Assembly (NCBI RefSeq): GCF_964275005.1
Contig: NC_092700.1
Location: 20,565,050-20,629,049 of the forward strand
Origin: Diadema setosum
Taxonomy: Eukaryota > Echinodermata > Echinoidea > Diadematoida > Diadematidae
DNA: 64,000 nt
Direction: 5' to 3'
Shown here: piece after piece, positions 23,701-33,516 of the stretch
Numbering within the stretch: the first letter of the stretch is position 1
Layout: every line of letters starts with the position of its first letter
Notes under the pieces: generated by a model
Told to the model about the DNA's origin: nothing
Database searches by the model: none
The model's input: only the letters and a program-made list of their open reading frames with translations
Translations under genes and position numbers: made by a program

Positions 23701-26700
23701 TTAATGATTTGTCTATCAGGAAGTGCACACTCTGCAATTAACCCAACAGTTATAAAACAGGATAATACTTGTAAGCATCCGGATTAGTTTTCCAGGTGTA
23801 AATGGGTGAAAACGTTGTACGATGTACAATTGGCCATTTTCGGGCTTTTCGATATTCAAACCCTTGTAAAATTGTCACCTGGGGGTGTTTTTCATGGTTT
23901 TAGGTATCATTTGGTAGGAGAGGATTGTACCTTTCAGAAAATATATACTTTGTAGTGTTCTTACTGCATTTTCTTTAAAAAATAATGCCTTGAACCTGAA
24001 AAAATTGACAAAAATGCATATTTTGGGAAAAAATCCCAGAATCACACGTCTTAATTTTTGTTCTAATGCAATTCTACAGCTTTGTTTTTCCTTGTGAGTA
24101 AGCCCACACACTTCAACTATTTAATCAAGTACTTCTGCCATGAACGTGTGTATCATTTATCTTATCAGGAAACGTTGAATTCACTTATGTCTGAAAAAGA
24201 ACGTCTCTGAATGAATTATCTTTTCCTTGACGCCAAAAATTCACGAATACTATGAAAACATGTAAGGCCATATTCATTTAGCGTCTTATCCATACTACCA
24301 TTCCATCAAAATTTGTGAGTGAGCTGTGTGAAATAATCGTGTGGGGGCTCATTATAGAAAATTATACTGAATAACCATCAGAGATGTTCAGTTGTTTAAT
24401 GGTGTCATTAATGAAAGTGGATTATGCTTGAGATAAAAAGTGGTTATCAGTATGTCAGTGTGAGCCAGGCGACTATGATGATTGGCAACTTTAGTAGCAT
24501 ACTGTCCACAGAAGTGAGTTATGGTTGAAAACCCGAATTGGTGAATGTCTCTGATCAAAACGAATGTCCCTGATTGAAAGTCTCTGAAGGGATATTCCCT
24601 CATCTGACACTTTCGCACTGCATGATACTTTATTTGCGTGCTTATTTTACGCACTGACGAGCCGACAAATATGCCCACAAATCTTGAAAATGTGAGTAAT
24701 AACAAAAACTTTCCTGGTGTTTGTGCCGATTTATTAGAATTATTATTCCGTAGATTTGCCAATCAGTATCATTTGTGAAATTATGTATTGTAATCTTTGG
24801 ATTAGAGGTAAATTAAAAAAGGATAGACAGTAAATATGTAAGAATCTGCACGAAAATCAAAGACCGCACGTCTCTGAGCAAAATGAAAAACGTCTCTGAA
24901 AATTACTGTTTCTTGAAATAAAGACATCCACTATACAAATTATGAGAACATTAAAGTAAATTTATGTCTGGATGGGCTCAGTTAGTATAATAGGAACAAG
25001 TAGAACCAAGTTAACACGGGCGTGTTGTAATATCAAGAAAAATGAAGCTTCCTGAAAGATGTTGAAAATATGTAAAAGAGTTTCAAATGTAAGATTTTCT
25101 GTTGATTGAGCAAGTGTAAACACATTGCCAGGACAGAAAATATGTTTTATGACTAGTAATATGTCAATAGTCTATGATTATTATGTAGTAGTCACTTTAG
25201 CTTACGTATTTTTTGTGAGAGAGGCAGAAATGTAAGAAAAACAGGTTTAGGTTAGAGACGTTCTCTGAACAAATAGGATCTGCTCTCAAACCAATATCAA
25301 TGACCCACCATGGGGAATTGGTGCCTATGTTTGTAGCACATTGGTTCCTCAATCCAAATATAATGCCAATATCTTGTAAAAATCAAACCCATTAAGTACT
25401 GATAAGCAAAGATGTTTACGTCAGAGACGTGACATTGAACGTTTTACACATTTTCAACTGCTACAATAAGGAGTAGATCTTTCATTATTCCACAGTATAT
25501 GGCCCTCGTACACATACATCGTTCTAGGTAATTTACGCAATCTAAAAACAATGTTGATTTTATAATTTTGATCAGAGACGTTCATTTGTGCGTACATTGT
25601 TCTTCCAGTGCATGATAAATTTATTTTAATATCAGTTTAACTCTATCTTTTTTTTTTCTTACAGCAAGATGGGAAGACCGGATGGATTATAAATGCTCCG
25701 AATATTAGAATTTCGTCCTGCTCAGGATCTTTAGGCTCAGTCATGTTCATGGAGCCTACAAGTTCCAGACAACGGCCGTGGTACTGGCAAGACCGGACGG
25801 ACATTTTGGAGGTGCCATCTGTTTACAAAATAATGACTATCCCAACCCCTGTTTCAGGTAGCAAGCGACGCAGTCGATACCATGCACTGATTGAGGACAT
25901 GGAATACCAAGTGGAGGGGAAATACAATTCAATGTTATAATGCGGACTCTGTTTTTAATGCACATCACTACGTTTGCTTTTGAGGCTGTAAAATCTGAGG
26001 CTTACACGCTAAGAAATAAATGTTCAAATTTGCACCTAATTTGTAACAATAGCAGCACACCTGCGGTGTATACTTGCACCCTTAATTGTGCTTAATTGCA
26101 CCCTTAATTAACTGCCTTTTTGAAATTTTGCTAATTTCTGCAAACAAGTTCTCGTACAGTTGATAAGAATATGCAAATGAGTGAGCTAACCATGTCATAA
26201 CCTCACATAATTTTCCATTGATCGTGTACAAAAAAAAATAACGAACATTCAATTTTTTCTGTCTTTGAAATCTGAAACATGATGCTATTCCTGGTTGATT
26301 ACCTTCAGAATAGTAATCAGTTAGATATACCCGGATTAAAGCCGCGGGCATAATTATGTTTGAATGAAAAACTGAAAATTTCAAAAGTTTATGTGCAAAC
26401 ATTATGGCAAGTTGTGAGGGAATGACAAGCTCAATTTGCCATTAGCATAATCATAATGACCGTTCAAAAACTGTTTCCTGAAAAATTAGCGAAACTTCAA
26501 AACGTCATAACTTCATTATTTTTTTTTTCTTGAGCCCGTAAGATTTTATTCTTTCTTATCAGCGGCTAGCTCATATTTGGGCTGAATTTCCCCTGTAATG
26601 ACTCCTTTTCTCTTAGAAGTAAGGTGAGATGTTCTAGTGGTATTATTTTTGAGGTTTGTAAGCCAAATACATGAGAAAAGGAAAAATACTAACATCTATG

Positions 26701-28855
26701 ATGAAACAAGAAAATGTCTATTAAGAATGTCCCTTTACTTAGTTTCCTCTACAACACTATACTTATGTATCGCCTTCGAGTAGAAAGAAGGATTGATAGG
26801 TAAAATGTGATATTGTAATGTTATCATTGTCAACCTCTTGAAAGAGGTTTTCAGTTCATTTTTGGTCAAACGTTTGCTGTACCACTCCGTTGATATTCTT
26901 TTGAGTTTGGCGTTTACAATTCATATCTGCCATAGTATACAAAAAACACAGCGGAATTTGATGCTTCTAAGATGAGTATAGGTTAATTACAGCTTTCTGA
27001 GACGACATCATAACAGTGGCCCAGGTACGGTCCCTAATAAAAATCCGAACTGGCCTGACATACACATACAATCATATTTGAGGTATAGTGGTCAAATTAA
27101 AATAGTATTCGTGTTTACCTTTGTTATAGATTTGGACTACATTTGAAAGAAAGCATATACAATATTGATAGCATGTGGGCACACCTCGCTAAGGGTCTCC
27201 TACTGGCGTTCTGCGTGGACCTCTACGGGCACTCCCGCGACTCACCCGGAAAATTTTTGGTCATGCTCAAAACTTGGCTGCGGTTAAATCGGACTTGCGT
27301 GAGCACTTCCGGGCATCTACGCGCTAGATAATGTCAGGTGCGGACCAACTGCGGAGAGCTCCGGGGAGTAAATTTCTTTCCCCGCAAGTCAAGCCGCAGA
27401 AGTTCCCCAGTACGGTATGACAAGGCGTGAATGAAAATTGCAAGCATTCTTGTTCGCCCGCTGAAAATCTTCTACATGCTGGAAACTACCTCAAGCCCGC
27501 GTAGTGGTGTGACACGGCCTTTAAGAATATGTGGTACCAAACAACATTATGTTCTTTGCCGCCATCATCAGCCTGAAGTACTTGAAACACAGGAAATCAT
27601 TTTTTTTTTAATGGTTTGCCTTGCAAAAATAGAGGGGCATAGAGGCCCATTTTTCTTTTCGATGTATGATTTTATGGAAACGTGTAGACTACACGAGTAT
27701 AATGCCCAAAACAATGCGTTATCTTGAGTGTGTGCACATCGTACTCCCGTGTTGTCTTCTTTTAAATAATAGACGAGTTTCAGGCCACTGAAGAATGGAC
27801 GGCTTTGCAAGAAACAGTGGACACAGCTTTTCCAGGTGAGCTTCGTGTCGTAATAAGATCAATCTGTTAAAAATTCTCATTAGTAATTATATGTCCGAAA
27901 CCCTGAAGAAAATGTGTAATGTGTCAATGTTGGTACGATTAAAGGTTGTTGGAGGACGGTATTGCAAAAACTTTTCTTTTCGTATTTTGATTTTCATGAA
28001 ATCAACATGTGCACTATTGATATTGTGAACTTAATTCTTATGGAGTGCTGAACGAGGTGATTTGCTTTATATGCGATAAATTTGCCATTTCGACAAATTC
28101 TTCCATTTCAAATGTTTTGCCTTTTTTTTAAGGATCAATAATTTTCAAATTTGATAAAAAAATAATATTGCGTATTTACTAGACTTCTTTCACCCGAGAA
28201 GATGAACTGAAGAGCCATATTGTTTAACAAAATTTTATCTATTGGCAGTTCTTTTACCGTTACGCTGGTATGATTATGGAAATACTGGGACTATAATGTA
28301 AACAACTTTAAACTTTGGAGCTTTACAAACTTGGTAATAAAAATGTGGGAAATTCAATGTCTGCATGTTGATCAGACATCTAAGATAACCTGTTTCTCTA
28401 TTCAGTAAGGATCGGTTTCTGCACATCGACATAAAAGGAATACAATATTAATCACCTGCACGTCATACTGTCTCAGTACCTTGTGCCCCATTTATTCCCT
28501 GTCCATTGGTCTGTGAGTGAAATTTGTGCATGTTGGACTCATTAATGTAGAACCGATAAAAAGAAACTTGACACCGAATAGGAAATGCTAAAAAGGTTCA
28601 TAGTATGTTTGCAAGCATTCCATCATTATCTGATGACGAATTATCGATTTGATGAATTCTGTTTGTCAGTTTCTGGAGACCTGGAGACAAAATATACTGC
28701 ACTGATTATTGGATCCTCTGTCTGTTTCGCTGCCTTAGTAATCGCCATTTTATCTATCGCTTGGTGCAAACATCGCTGGAAAAAGTGAGTGAGAGCACAT
28801 TCTTTTCCATTCATTATCTGGAGTGTTTACCCCTTGTAAATAAATGAATGAATAA

Positions 28856-28898
<43 letters not shown>

Positions 28899-28900
28899 TA

Positions 28901-28946
<46 letters not shown>

Positions 28947-30783
28947 GATAATGCTTAATAATTACAATGCAATATATCATGTATTACAAATATTGACATA
29001 AAACGACAAAGACGCTCATAAAATTTGAAGACAATAAACTGTTCCCCGCGCTGCTTCAAGCACAACAGTTATTCAATGAAAGGACATGGAATTCAAATAA
29101 TCTTTCAATGCGTTTAAGTTAGCACTGAGAGTAAAAGTACTTCATGTTTACTATACATTATTTTGAAGTATGAAAATTTTGTTCCAGAAATCTGCGAAGA
29201 AGAAAATGTTGATTATTTGCCAAGATTTTTTTTTCCACACGAATCTGTAGTTAGATCCTATTACCCACGACGTATACTCCCCAAAACCTTTCGTCTGGCA
29301 TCGTTTCTTTTTACTCAACAGAAAACATAGGCACCCAGAAAATTCAAATAAATCGGGTACCCACTCTTTGCATTCTATCAATACCGACGCGATGCATCGC
29401 GCTTTGCCGGAACAACAGGAAAACAAAACTGACGAGGTCACAGCTAATCAGGAAGAAGTGCACCACATCTACCAGAACTCTGCAGAGGTAGTCACCTTGG
29501 ATTACATTGTTAAATATAGCAGGTCGTTACTTTCGAACGGAACTCTCTGTAGTATTAAACTCCCTGATTCCATACCGAGAAATATACTTGACCTTTAGAA
29601 TAACGATTTTTTTCTCACTGCAAGTGTTATATTAACTGTTTTTATATAAGCAAAGTTAACTCTTAATTCATATTCAAAAGAGTACCGTATGCATTTTAGA
29701 TGCTCTACTTTGAATTAATCACACTTTTGTAAAAAAGCTACCAGAAATGTGATTTTTTTTTTTTTCGTGCTTGGTTTCCAGGTAAATTGTCACTCCAATA
29801 TCACGTGCTTCTACTTTTCTCTGATACACTACACGGCACTGATATTTATTAAATATGTAGTTACGTAGGCTGAAACTTTGTGGTGCCATAACGAAATATT
29901 CGGTTGATCAGGACAACAATACTCATATCAGTTACCATGAGGTATACACATTTTTTTTTTTCCAAACACAATGCGCATCTCTAGAAATAGACTTAAAAGT
30001 TAATGTCAGCAAAGAACACCATGCACCAACATGCTGCCCTTTACTCTTTATTGTCCTTGATAGGATCACACTCTTGGTTGGGAAGTGGTTAACGATCTAC
30101 CGGACAAGATTTCGCTGCCTCTCCGTGACGTCATGCTCCACCGAGATGGTGAAGGCATTGCGCAGTATCAAGACATCACATCTAATGTCAAGGAAGAACA
30201 ATATATGGACATGACAGGAAATGAGCAGAAAAAGGAAGATGTCAAATTTGTTCAATATAGGAACTTGTCTACAACTGAAGACGACATTGATGGAAACGGT
30301 TACATGATTTCCAACGTTGGTCCACGCAGACCTATGAGTTGCGAACAGGAAAAGATTTGTTATATTAACTATATTCAGTCCTGTGGACAAGAGATCAACA
30401 GAGATATATCAATCCAGTTCAGACCGGCTGATAACGCTGGTAGATGTGAGGTCACTGAACGGCCAGTACACGAAGATGTTCTTTCAACTTCCGACCAATC
30501 CGCACCCATCAGGGAATCGCTACATGGACACGAGTACGCTAGTATCGAGGGAAATGATAAGCGTAACCCTCTTGCGATAGGTCTGGACAATTCTCTATAT
30601 TCTGTAACAATGTTCTCCAGCAAGCCAAAAGAAGAGCGCGAGTTAGACGAAAATGGGTATCTCGTTCTTGAAGCATGTGCCAATGAAATCGTCGAAAATC
30701 AGTGTGCGAACATGGACAAAGAGGAACCCACCACAGCGTCTTTATATGAACATATGCTTTTCCCCCAGAACAAATCTCTATAG
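5088..30783 (+). CDS. Gene A: CUB-like/SRCR/WSC/Sushi single-pass receptor with tyrosine-rich tail (spliced, frame-broken)
   Basis: I join eleven exons by GT-AG sites and matching phases: 5088-5172, 5666-5982, 14900-15112, 15403-15486, 16739-17013, 22318-22542, 23278-23337, 27773-27835, 28670-28784, 29322-29487 and 30064-30783. The predicted product is a type I cell-surface receptor of about 770 residues. It has a signal peptide, CUB-like, SRCR, WSC and Sushi domains, a stalk, one membrane helix and a cytoplasmic tail with many YxxI/L/M sites. Extracellular introns are phase 1, as expected for shuffled domain modules. The role is inferred: ligand or pathogen recognition coupled to SH2-domain signalling. 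The paralogue is gene B at 44511-60781. Two exons have lengths that break the frame (317 nt CUB-like, 275 nt WSC), so this copy may be a pseudogene or contain assembly indels. I recognise no named orthologue. Confidence 0.72.
5666..5982 (+). CDS. Gene A exon 2: CUB-like domain, frame-broken
   Basis: The acceptor follows a pyrimidine tract ending CTGCAG and the donor is GAAG|GTAAGT. The first about 85 codons read as a CUB-like module: a TLNCSEK start, a second Cys (IWCDTAY), [10 protein letters not shown], then a D/N-rich stretch to [10 protein letters not shown]. The expected C-terminal strand with a closing Cys ([10 protein letters not shown]) lies in another frame and runs into the donor in phase 1, so a frame change is needed near 5925-5935. 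The exon is 317 nt where about 318 would keep phase. Gene B shows a break at the same place. A CUB relationship is inferred from pattern only. Confidence 0.6.
6760..6965 (+). repeat. Palindromic CGGATTGTCGCC array (left)
   Basis: About seven copies of CACGGATTGTCGCC or its complement GGCGACAATCCGTG alternate within 200 bp, giving many short hairpins. It is mirrored by 11395-11560 at the other side of the same transposon. Confidence 0.8.
7363..8587 (+). pseudogene. Reverse transcriptase, C-terminal part, of LINE
   Basis: About 405 codons open to TAA at 8587. RT motifs in order: [43 protein letters not shown] and the catalytic FADDT box, then the thumb ([13 protein letters not shown]) and the C-terminal region ending [12 protein letters not shown]. 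The role in a live element would be target-primed reverse transcription. Here the 5' part is lost and a frameshift precedes it, so this is a relic. The usual LINE ORF2 is over 900 residues. Confidence 0.88.
8748..8875 (+). repeat. Tandem duplication of about 65 bp in LINE 3' UTR
   Basis: GCACAATTACTTCCCACTCA and GCACAATTACCCCCCACTCA begin two units that share AGCAAGATTTTCTT and ATGTATCTCTT. The CACTCAGTGAGTG core is a palindrome. Confidence 0.65.
9122..9683 (+). mobile_element. 562-bp fold-back element with 9-bp target duplication
   Basis: TAGTGTTTT is duplicated exactly at 9113-9121 and 9684-9692. The ends (ACGAAGCCCGCCAGG and complement CGGAACCCGGCAGG) lead into long inverted arms: AGGTGACATGAGGG, a run of A, CTGCATGG, then units of ATTGCGTTCCCTCGCAAT. 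A 9-bp target with fold-back arms resembles Mutator-like elements. It inserted next to the LINE tail. Confidence 0.8.
10680..10722 (+). repeat. (CA)n/(ATAC)n microsatellite
   Basis: Repeated ATAC followed by an uninterrupted CA run. Confidence 0.85.
10724..10907 (+). repeat. GTTCGTTATTCCGAA palindromic cluster
   Basis: The motif TTCGTTATTCCGAA and its variants (ATAACGAACCTTCGGAATAA) recur on both strands six or more times within 180 bp. A related degenerate copy is near 40326. Probably the end of a fold-back repeat. Confidence 0.65.
11395..11560 (+). repeat. Palindromic CGGATTGTCGCC array (right)
   Basis: At least six GGCGACAATCCGTG or complement units. With 6760-6965 it forms the inner fold-back arms of the hAT-like element or of a nested element. 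Confidence 0.8.
14900..15112 (+). CDS. Gene A exon 3: SRCR domain, N-terminal part
   Basis: The acceptor is TTTCAAG and the donor ACAG|GTAGGC, both phase 1, 213 nt. The product begins [11 protein letters not shown], the usual SRCR opening, and carries a CFDGF segment and LVCRELGF, the SRCR hallmark around the second Cys. The block normally written as GEWGTVC is shortened, so this is a divergent SRCR. The same exon in gene B (48930-49142) is identical in length. Confidence 0.75.
15403..15486 (+). CDS. Gene A exon 4: SRCR domain, C-terminal part
   Basis: An 84-nt phase-1 exon between ATGCACAG and CAAG|GTGAGA. It encodes a Cys-rich end (GCQ...[11 protein letters not shown]...RLRCQ) with four cysteines that would complete the six-cysteine SRCR begun in exon 3. 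NKT sequons are present. Gene B has the same exon at 49418-49501. Confidence 0.7.
16739..17013 (+). CDS. Gene A exon 5: WSC domain with 1-nt deletion
   Basis: The acceptor is GAACGCAG and the donor TTAACC|GTGAGT. The product shows the WSC pattern: [14 protein letters not shown], then [11 protein letters not shown], then [16 protein letters not shown] modules are cysteine-rich, putative carbohydrate-binding units of cell-surface proteins. The exon is 275 nt, whereas gene B's copy is 276 nt and keeps phase. The missing base is near 16943-16956, after the shared GTGAGCAG. After it the reading changes to a sequence ending SIVCLT instead of B's IHCLFN, and the next exon would be out of frame. Confidence 0.72.
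18635..19543 (-). pseudogene. Unrecognised minus-strand ORF remnants inside the fold-back element
   Basis: Several minus-strand open stretches follow each other with frame changes (19543-19307, 19260-19063, 19059-18811, 19012-18635). Their composition is protein-like (for example [16 protein letters not shown]) rather than low-complexity. They could be a decayed element-encoded protein. I do not recognise the family and the case is weak. Confidence 0.25.
20282..20415 (+). repeat. Low-complexity C/A tract
   Basis: A C run followed by A runs, (CAAA)n and (GAAAAA)n. The long open frames over it on both strands are artefacts of composition. Confidence 0.9.
21560..21811 (+). mobile_element. 252-bp MITE with ATGAAGGGTTTGTTTGC ends
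   Basis: The left ATGAAGGGTTTGTTTGC and the right complement ATGAAGAGTTTGTTTGC continue through ACCGATAAGTCCAT as TIRs of about 40 bp. The target duplication is not clear (AT-rich flanks). Not seen in copy B. Confidence 0.7.
21985..22052 (-). other. tRNA-like segment, minus strand
   Basis: The complement carries TGGTCTAGTGG (A box) and GGTTCGAATCC (B box). It is the inverted partner of 22177-22246. Confidence 0.5.
22177..22246 (+). other. tRNA-like segment, plus strand
   Basis: A box TGGTCTAGTGG and B-box-like GGGTCGAATCC at tRNA spacing, ends CTCGG and CTCGAG. Probably a pol III promoter-bearing SINE head, not a functional tRNA. Confidence 0.5.
22318..22542 (+). CDS. Gene A exon 6: Sushi/CCP domain
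   Basis: The acceptor is TTGAAAG and the donor AACG|GTTTGT, phase 1, 225 nt. It encodes one Sushi module: [36 protein letters not shown], a W-containing segment and a final PSC. This four-Cys pattern is standard for CCP domains. It is one codon longer than the gene B exon (222 nt). The donor GTTTGT is weak but the site is conserved in B as GTCTGT. Confidence 0.78.
23278..23337 (+). CDS. Gene A exon 7: stalk
   Basis: A 60-nt phase-1 exon between TTACAG and CCAA|GTGAGT. It encodes a Ser/Thr/Pro-bearing linker ([19 protein letters not shown]). It matches exon 53191-53250 of gene B in length and most residues. It is probably an extended, possibly O-glycosylated stalk. Confidence 0.65.
23438..23587 (+). 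mobile_element. 150-bp hAT-like MITE
   Basis: The left CAGGGGCGGGTCCAGGA and the right complement CAGTGGCGGATCCAGGA are the ends typical of many animal hAT MITEs. An A/T-rich core lies between. Copy B has the intron sequence without it. An exact 8-bp duplication is not evident. Confidence 0.75.
23800..25640 (+). repeat. Gene A-specific block with repeated ACGTCTCTGA motif
   Basis: No counterpart in gene B. ACGTCTCTGA or its complement occurs at 24201, 24868, 24890, 25421 and 25572, with near copies at about 24546, 24577 and 25253. The surroundings are AT-rich without a long ORF. Ends could not be defined. Confidence 0.5.
25665..25940 (+). other. Exon-like open stretch of unknown origin
   Basis: A T-rich tract ending TTACAG precedes a stretch open in phase 0 ([19 protein letters not shown]...), with a possible donor CAG|GTAGCA at 25857. 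The phase-1 frame needed by gene A stops early (TAG), so it cannot be a normal coding exon of that gene. Possibly a captured exon or element ORF. No family recognised. Confidence 0.25.
25941..27772 (+). other. Gene A intron, no gene recognised
   Basis: Gene A-specific intronic DNA. A locally GC-rich stretch near 27.18-27.52 kb looks repeat-derived. Nothing else could be supported. Confidence 0.4.
27773..27835 (+). CDS. Gene A exon 8: stalk
   Basis: A 63-nt phase-1 exon between AATAATAG and CCAG|GTGAGC, encoding an acidic linker ([19 protein letters not shown]). The gene B counterpart at 53678-53734 has the same spacing of E, T and Q residues but is two codons shorter. Confidence 0.6.
28670..28784 (+). 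CDS. Gene A exon 9: transmembrane helix
   Basis: Phase 1 in, phase 2 out, 115 nt, acceptor TTGTCAG, donor AAAAA|GTGAGT. It encodes a short polar lead, a hydrophobic segment of about 23 residues ([20 protein letters not shown]) and a stop-transfer tail (WCKHRWKK). This fixes a type I topology with the CUB-like to Sushi part outside. The gene B exon at 54672-54792 has a different helix but the same architecture. Confidence 0.75.
28858..28939 (+). repeat. (TA)n microsatellite in gene A intron 9
   Basis: TA dinucleotides with a few TACATATATATGTACA interruptions. Confidence 0.9.
29322..29487 (+). CDS. Gene A exon 10: juxtamembrane cytoplasmic segment
   Basis: A 166-nt exon entering in phase 2 after CTCAACAG and leaving in phase 0 at GCAGAG|GTAGTC. 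It is polar ([13 protein letters not shown]...) and ends HHIYQNSAE, where YQN fits a Grb2-type SH2 ligand (YxN). Gene B has HIYQDAAE at the same point. Reading through the donor instead would give a stop at 29598, so a shorter isoform is conceivable. Confidence 0.62.
30064..30783 (+). CDS. Gene A exon 11: tyrosine-rich tail and stop
   Basis: After the acceptor TTGATAG the exon is open in phase 0 for about 239 codons to TAG at 30783. Joined to exon 10 it reads [13 protein letters not shown], collinear with gene B's DAAETH. Motifs in order are QYQDI, QYMDM (YxxM, PI3-kinase p85 type), VQYRNL (fits the ITIM consensus [SIVL]xYxx[ILV] and contains YxN), GYMIS, EYASI, GYLVL and LYEHM (second YxxM). 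Such a tail would be phosphorylated by Src-type kinases and recruit SH2 proteins. That role is inferred from motifs only. Confidence 0.7.
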   Translation, partial: DHTLGWEVVNDLPDKISLPLRDVMLHRDGEGIAQYQDITSNVKEEQYMDMTGNEQKKEDVKFVQYRNLSTTEDDIDGNGYMISNVGPRRPMSCEQEKICYINYIQSCGQEINRDISIQFRPADNAGRCEVTERPVHEDVLSTSDQSAPIRESLHGHEYASIEGNDKRNPLAIGLDNSLYSVTMFSSKPKEERELDENGYLVLEACANEIVENQCANMDKEEPTTASLYEHMLFPQNKSL

Positions 30784-33516
30784 GCAAAAGAATTCCAACG
30801 CTCAACATGAAACAAATTGCAAAGTGGGAGAGCATTGATTGTAACCTAGAAGTCTAGAGAAGCTTCGATTCCTCTCTATGATTCATTATGGAATGAGTTG
30901 ACTCACGCAAGAAAGTTCTGTACACCATTCATGCCTAGAATTCCTGTCGTGGGGAGGGGAGATGGAGGCAGTTTGAAAAGGCTAGCTATTTGGATACCGT
31001 TGCTGGTGGCAACCTTTTCCCTTGTGGTTCATGAAGCGATATTTGCTGTCCTCATCATGAATGGGCAGTACGTTGACAAACGCCCTCATCTCCTTTTGAA
31101 AGACACTGGAAACTGATGAATAGCATAATCGCATGGTCTCAGAAATGAAAATATGTCAGAGAAGTAAAATCTTGACGGAATATAAATAATTATGGTTCTT
31201 ATTCCTAGAGCAGAGTAATTATTATCTATGAATCACTGCTGTAAGACACTAAAGATATATCTGAGAGCAGCAGCAAGATTTATTGGGCACTCGGAGCAGC
31301 TGCAATAGCTACAGGAATAACGATGACCTCAGATTTATTGAATGACATTTGCGCATTCTTCACCATAGACAGCATGTAAATTACTTTGAATATATTGTTG
31401 TATTTAATTTAATCTGTGTTAATATCTTAAAAAACAATTTTCTTCATTCTATTCACATTCAGTATAGGGTACTTTAAAGAAATGAATGGAATCTCTTCAA
31501 CAATTACAGTTAAAAAAAAGAAAGAAAGCTAAAAAAAAAGTGTAGTCTCAACCAAGATCATCCAATAAAAAAATAGAAATTCTTCAATTTAGTAGTCACC
31601 GATACTTATAGTAGGACCTAAAAAGAAAAAAAAAAGATATTATCCTGAATAACGGAACATGGGAAGTGTGGCATGAACAACAAAGTAAAGGAGAGAATAA
31701 AGCGTTAAACTCTAAGCGTGGATGGTCACAATACTATTTGCAGATATTATGATTCCATTGTCTCACATCTGTCTGATTCGCACATCAAATTATCTTGTAT
31801 CGTACCAAGCAGTGGTTAACCCTGAGTTTTTCCAGGTAAAGTAGTGATAATTGGTAAATCATTATCGCCAAATTATATTTCTGATGAGGGAAATACAATA
31901 TCTCATTTTGATCATTAAAGAAAATTGAAACAATTTGTTATAATTGTACATATTCAGTTGCCAATAGTTTTTTTTTAAATCTGTGTATAAGAGAAATTAG
32001 ATACTTATTAATTACCATAGAATGATAGTTACACCATGTGCGTTACGTTTTCCCTCAGTCTAACCTTAAAATTTAATGTGCCACATTCGCACGTCTGACT
32101 CAGTCGACGGCGTGCCAACTTCGCATATTCTGCTCAACAAACAAAGCCGCCAAAACCGATCGATAAATCGCTAATCCCGCGGTACAATGAAAGCGTTTCT
32201 CGCCCTTTTGTTCCTCTTACATATACGGCTTGCATTCTATGTGATGATTGACTACCAAGTGATGTTCCCAACTAGATTTGCGTGTACATTTTAAGTTTCT
32301 GTCACGGTGTTATGTGCAAAAGTCATGCCTTCACAGTAATGCAGCAACCTGGTCATTTACAAGAAAAATTGGAAACAGATTTGTCATACAATTTATATGG
32401 AAGCAAAGTTTGGCATTCCTCTAAACTTTGCTCACTATTACATCCAGCTTTACATAAATTTGTAGAAGTTATACAAATTGGAAAAACAAAATTCTTTCGC
32501 AAAACATTTCTACCTTCGTGTCCCAGAATAACGTGGCACACAGGGGGTTTCCACCATGGCACATAAAGAGTTTTAATAAGCGTTTATATATTCTATTTCA
32601 ACATATTGTTTTAATCTTAGTCATATATTTTACACAGAGTGATGAAGATTAGTTTACACAATAAGATAATTATGTTATGTATCCTACTTGCCATGCTACC
32701 ACTTTCATTAGAAAGAGCACTGATTTGACGTTATAGATGTTGCACCAAAAGTAGAAATATAGGTAATAGGTAGGAGAGGTAAAAAGTTGCTACAGACAAA
32801 AGCAAGTGTTGATCACAAATTTCCGTGTACCTGTTCTTGCCATTATAATGATGGTTATAATAATGGCCATCCTCAACTTTCATTTGAGAAAAAAAAAATA
32901 ACCCCAGAATGAATTGTTTCTGAGGCTGAAAAGTTTAATCTAAAGTTTATATTTTTCTTTTCTGAAACCGAAAATTATTGAACATAAGGTGATATTACAA
33001 GCCAGATAATATATACATGTACAATAATTGGAATGACATAATTTGAACTGACGTAATTTCAACACATTATTTTTTTAAAACATCAAACGAACACAAAACG
33101 TATGGAATATGCATATAGACAATTACATTTTGAAGGTTGGCATACGAATACAAAAGACAACATATGGTAGAATGGAAGGAGTACTCACAAAGCAAATATG
33201 AAGAAACATTTAATTGCATAAAATGTTACGTCAAAATTACGTGTTCAAATTGTGCTATAGGTTTAGCCGAGTAGCTTACTGTTTCATTTTGTGATCTATA
33301 TTTCAGTCCAATACACCTCCATTTGTGTTTAATTCTTTATCATGCCATCTGTTTGTACTCACAAATAAAGCTGAAGAGGACATAAAAGTCAAAGGTTTTA
33401 AATGTCTGGTTCCATGCGACATCCTCTGTCATCATTTATCTCCAAAGATGACTAAACCCAACAGTACATGTCAGCGTTAAACTACACTATACCAGGATAT
33501 CTATCTGTCTATATAT
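30784..33516 (+). other. 3' flank of gene A, no gene recognised
   Basis: AT-rich DNA. The short frames here (30898-31116, 32282-32566) have no recognisable domain. AATAAA-type signals occur (for example 31697) but no poly(A) site can be assigned. It has no visible similarity to the gene B 3' flank, so the duplication seems to end near the stop codons. Confidence 0.4.

Larger units (their letters stand above)
1..30783 (+). repeat. Segmental duplication, copy A
   Basis: The sequence from position 1 onward aligns by eye, in order, to 38258 onward: the same 5-kb upstream DNA, the same exons and long stretches of intron. The left edge of this copy lies outside the window. Copy A is longer because of insertions at about 2.86-3.18, 6.38-12.72, 17.25-21.2, 21.56-22.25, 23.44-23.59 and about 23.8-27.7 kb. 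Confidence 0.85.

Noticed and set aside
23813..25600. Terminal inverted repeats for the ACGTCTCTGA block
   Set aside because: Candidate ends (GTACGATGTACAATTGG and AACAATGTACGCAC) match too weakly to define an element.
30898..31116. 72-codon ORF after gene A
   Set aside because: Short, no recognisable domain, lies in the likely 3' UTR or intergenic DNA.
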